Assembly (NCBI GenBank): GCA_022578965.1
Contig: MU400538.1
Location: 186,001 to 250,000 of the forward strand
Length of the DNA stretch: 64,000 nt
Source of the DNA: Xylaria sp. FL1777
Taxonomy: Eukaryota > Ascomycota > Sordariomycetes > Xylariales > Xylariaceae
Reading direction: 5' to 3'
A program made the position numbers and the translations under genes. Every line of letters starts with the position of its first letter. Position 1 is the stretch's first letter. Below the pieces are notes generated by a model. It saw only the letters and a list, made by a program, of their open reading frames with translations, had not been told where the DNA came from and did no database searches. This document shows, one piece after another, positions 62,535 through 64,000 of the stretch.

Positions 62535-64000
62535 TGTGGAGCTTGGCCGTTTACGCGGAGGCGTCAACTAGGTAAAGCCACACCGGCCAAATAAGGTCGG
62601 CTGCTTAAGCGACCCGGTTCGGAGCATGAACTACACCGGAGAAATCGGCGTCTCTGGCGCGTGAGATGGTTTAACTAGCATCCCCTTAACGTAGCTCTAG
62701 ACAATTCTGGCCTTGAAGGATATGAGTAAAGATCAACAAACAGAGCGGCAGCATGGCAGGCGTAAATAAGTAGTTTCTCGTGTTTGTTCTCGTTGTCTAT
62801 CTTCTAGTTACGTGTGTCCCTCTCTCTCTCTCTCTCTCTGTGCTTGAAACCGCTCTGCTTATGGTGATGTGAATTGTTCAGTCGATGAAACTTCGATCAA
62901 TATATAGGCATTCTGAACTCGATTTAAAGGTTAGTAGGAGGATGATCCTACATGTCGATAGGATGACAATCCTGTATAGACGCGCTAGAGCTTGTACCGG
63001 CAGGGTATTTTTGGTAAGAAAGTTTACTATATCTACTTACTGAACAAGGGCTGTCACGTGGCAAGAATGCCTCGAGACTGATCAACAGCTATTATTTTAT
63101 CCGAAATAGCATAGTTATATGACAGCCTTGTGATTAATAGTCCTTTTGCTTTCCTAGTATCTAGCGTGGTGCTATAGCATTGTCATCCTGCTGACGTGAA
63201 GAGGCGTATTTGGGGGTTCCAGAGTTGGTGTGGTTGGGTATCAGTTTTAAGGTTACAATGCGTCGAGTACTAGCGTTGGGATGAGTATTTAGCTAGGTAG
63301 TTTACGTCAATAAAACTACCCAAAGCCTGTGTTTTAGACTCTGCTATCCTTGGCTTCCGTATGATTATTGTTCCCACTAGAGATAGATAGTGTATAGTGT
63401 GGGGGTATGCTAATGGGATTTACTACTTGAACCACTTCTTCGGCACCGAATCTTGAGTGCTTAAATATCTGAAAGTCGAGTTGTGTTTCGATTCTGACGT
63501 GCATGCTGCAGTAAAGTTGCCAGGGGGGCTTGTTACCCCATACAGTATATCCTCCGCCCAGGTGTCAGCTCTGCAATGTGCGTGCATAACTCAGTGTTGC
63601 CCGACTGAACGGAAGACTGAGTGGTGTAACTTTTGAGGTTGCATCCGTGACTATAAGAATAGTTGAAGTCTTGGGTAGGATGCGCCCATGCATGTAAAGG
63701 TAGTACACTTCAAACGCTTCTGAGGATAGTGTAGTACGTGTATGCTAGGAAATGGGCAACGAGCATGGCGTTGGTAACGCAAGATCGACGGTCCTTGCAT
63801 TAACGGATCTGTGCCGCGTACCTCGGCACCGGATAGGTACTGTACGTTTACCAGTCAGTTTAGTAAACTGTACGCTTCATCCAAGATCTGGAAGGTTACC
63901 AGGGTGTAACAGGGATGCTAGGTAATTACTAAGATGTTACGGAGCTGTTACCAAGACATTACAAAATGTTACTGGGGACTAACTTCTTGGTTAGCCCTTC
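62535..64000. other. Gene-free right flank of normal composition
   Basis: Composition returns to that of the left flank. A (TC)n microsatellite lies at 62,821-62,839 and a cluster of GTTAC-type motifs at 63,895-63,972. No open reading frame, tRNA or other gene is supported. Confidence 0.6.
62821..62839 (+). repeat. (TC)n microsatellite
   Basis: Nineteen bases of alternating T and C. Confidence 0.9.

Overview
The window is nuclear DNA of a filamentous ascomycete, most likely a Sordariomycete. Short GT-AG introns of about 50-60 nt with CTRAY branch sites, an 844-residue fungal elongation factor 2, a Csf1-type lipid-transfer protein and a large block of DNA decayed by repeat-induced point mutation (RIP; C:G to T:A changes) all point that way.

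Positions 1-24,749 are ordinary euchromatin. They hold the 3' end of an unidentified gene (2-535), a secreted GH92 alpha-mannosidase in five exons (1968-4609, +), an Ost-alpha/TMEM184 family membrane protein in five exons (4939-6958, -), a 3236-residue Csf1/BLTP1 bridge-like lipid-transfer protein (7952-17798, +) and elongation factor 2 in four exons (19917-22817, +). The mannosidase and the Ost-alpha gene converge. Ost-alpha and csf1 diverge from a roughly 1 kb shared upstream region. These are housekeeping or secretory genes with no sign of forming a cluster.

Positions 24,750-62,534 form one AT-saturated block that resolves into four nested Ty3/Gypsy LTR retrotransposons, all on the + strand and all heavily RIP-mutated. 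The outermost, element A, has 334-bp LTRs and is 7.16 kb once the insertions are removed. Two copies of a second family (B1 and B2, 193-bp LTRs, 7.86 kb each) sit inside A. B1 is itself split inside its pol gene by a third family, element C (304-bp LTRs, 14.9 kb). LTR pairs match in length, target-site duplications can be read for all four, and the pol reading frames of A and B1 resume in register after the inserts are removed. A, B1 and B2 keep relics of reverse transcriptase, RNase H, integrase and a C-terminal chromodomain, so they are chromoviruses. Element C is oversized. Downstream of its integrase it carries a decayed 837-codon reading frame that I cannot identify, and a second possible frame diverging from it.

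Positions 62,535-64,000 return to normal composition, with no gene that I can support.

The most notable material is the retroelement stack itself, the unidentified reading frame of element C, the antisense reading frame in the 3' region of B1 and B2, and the RIP gradient whose edges fall inside the outer LTRs.
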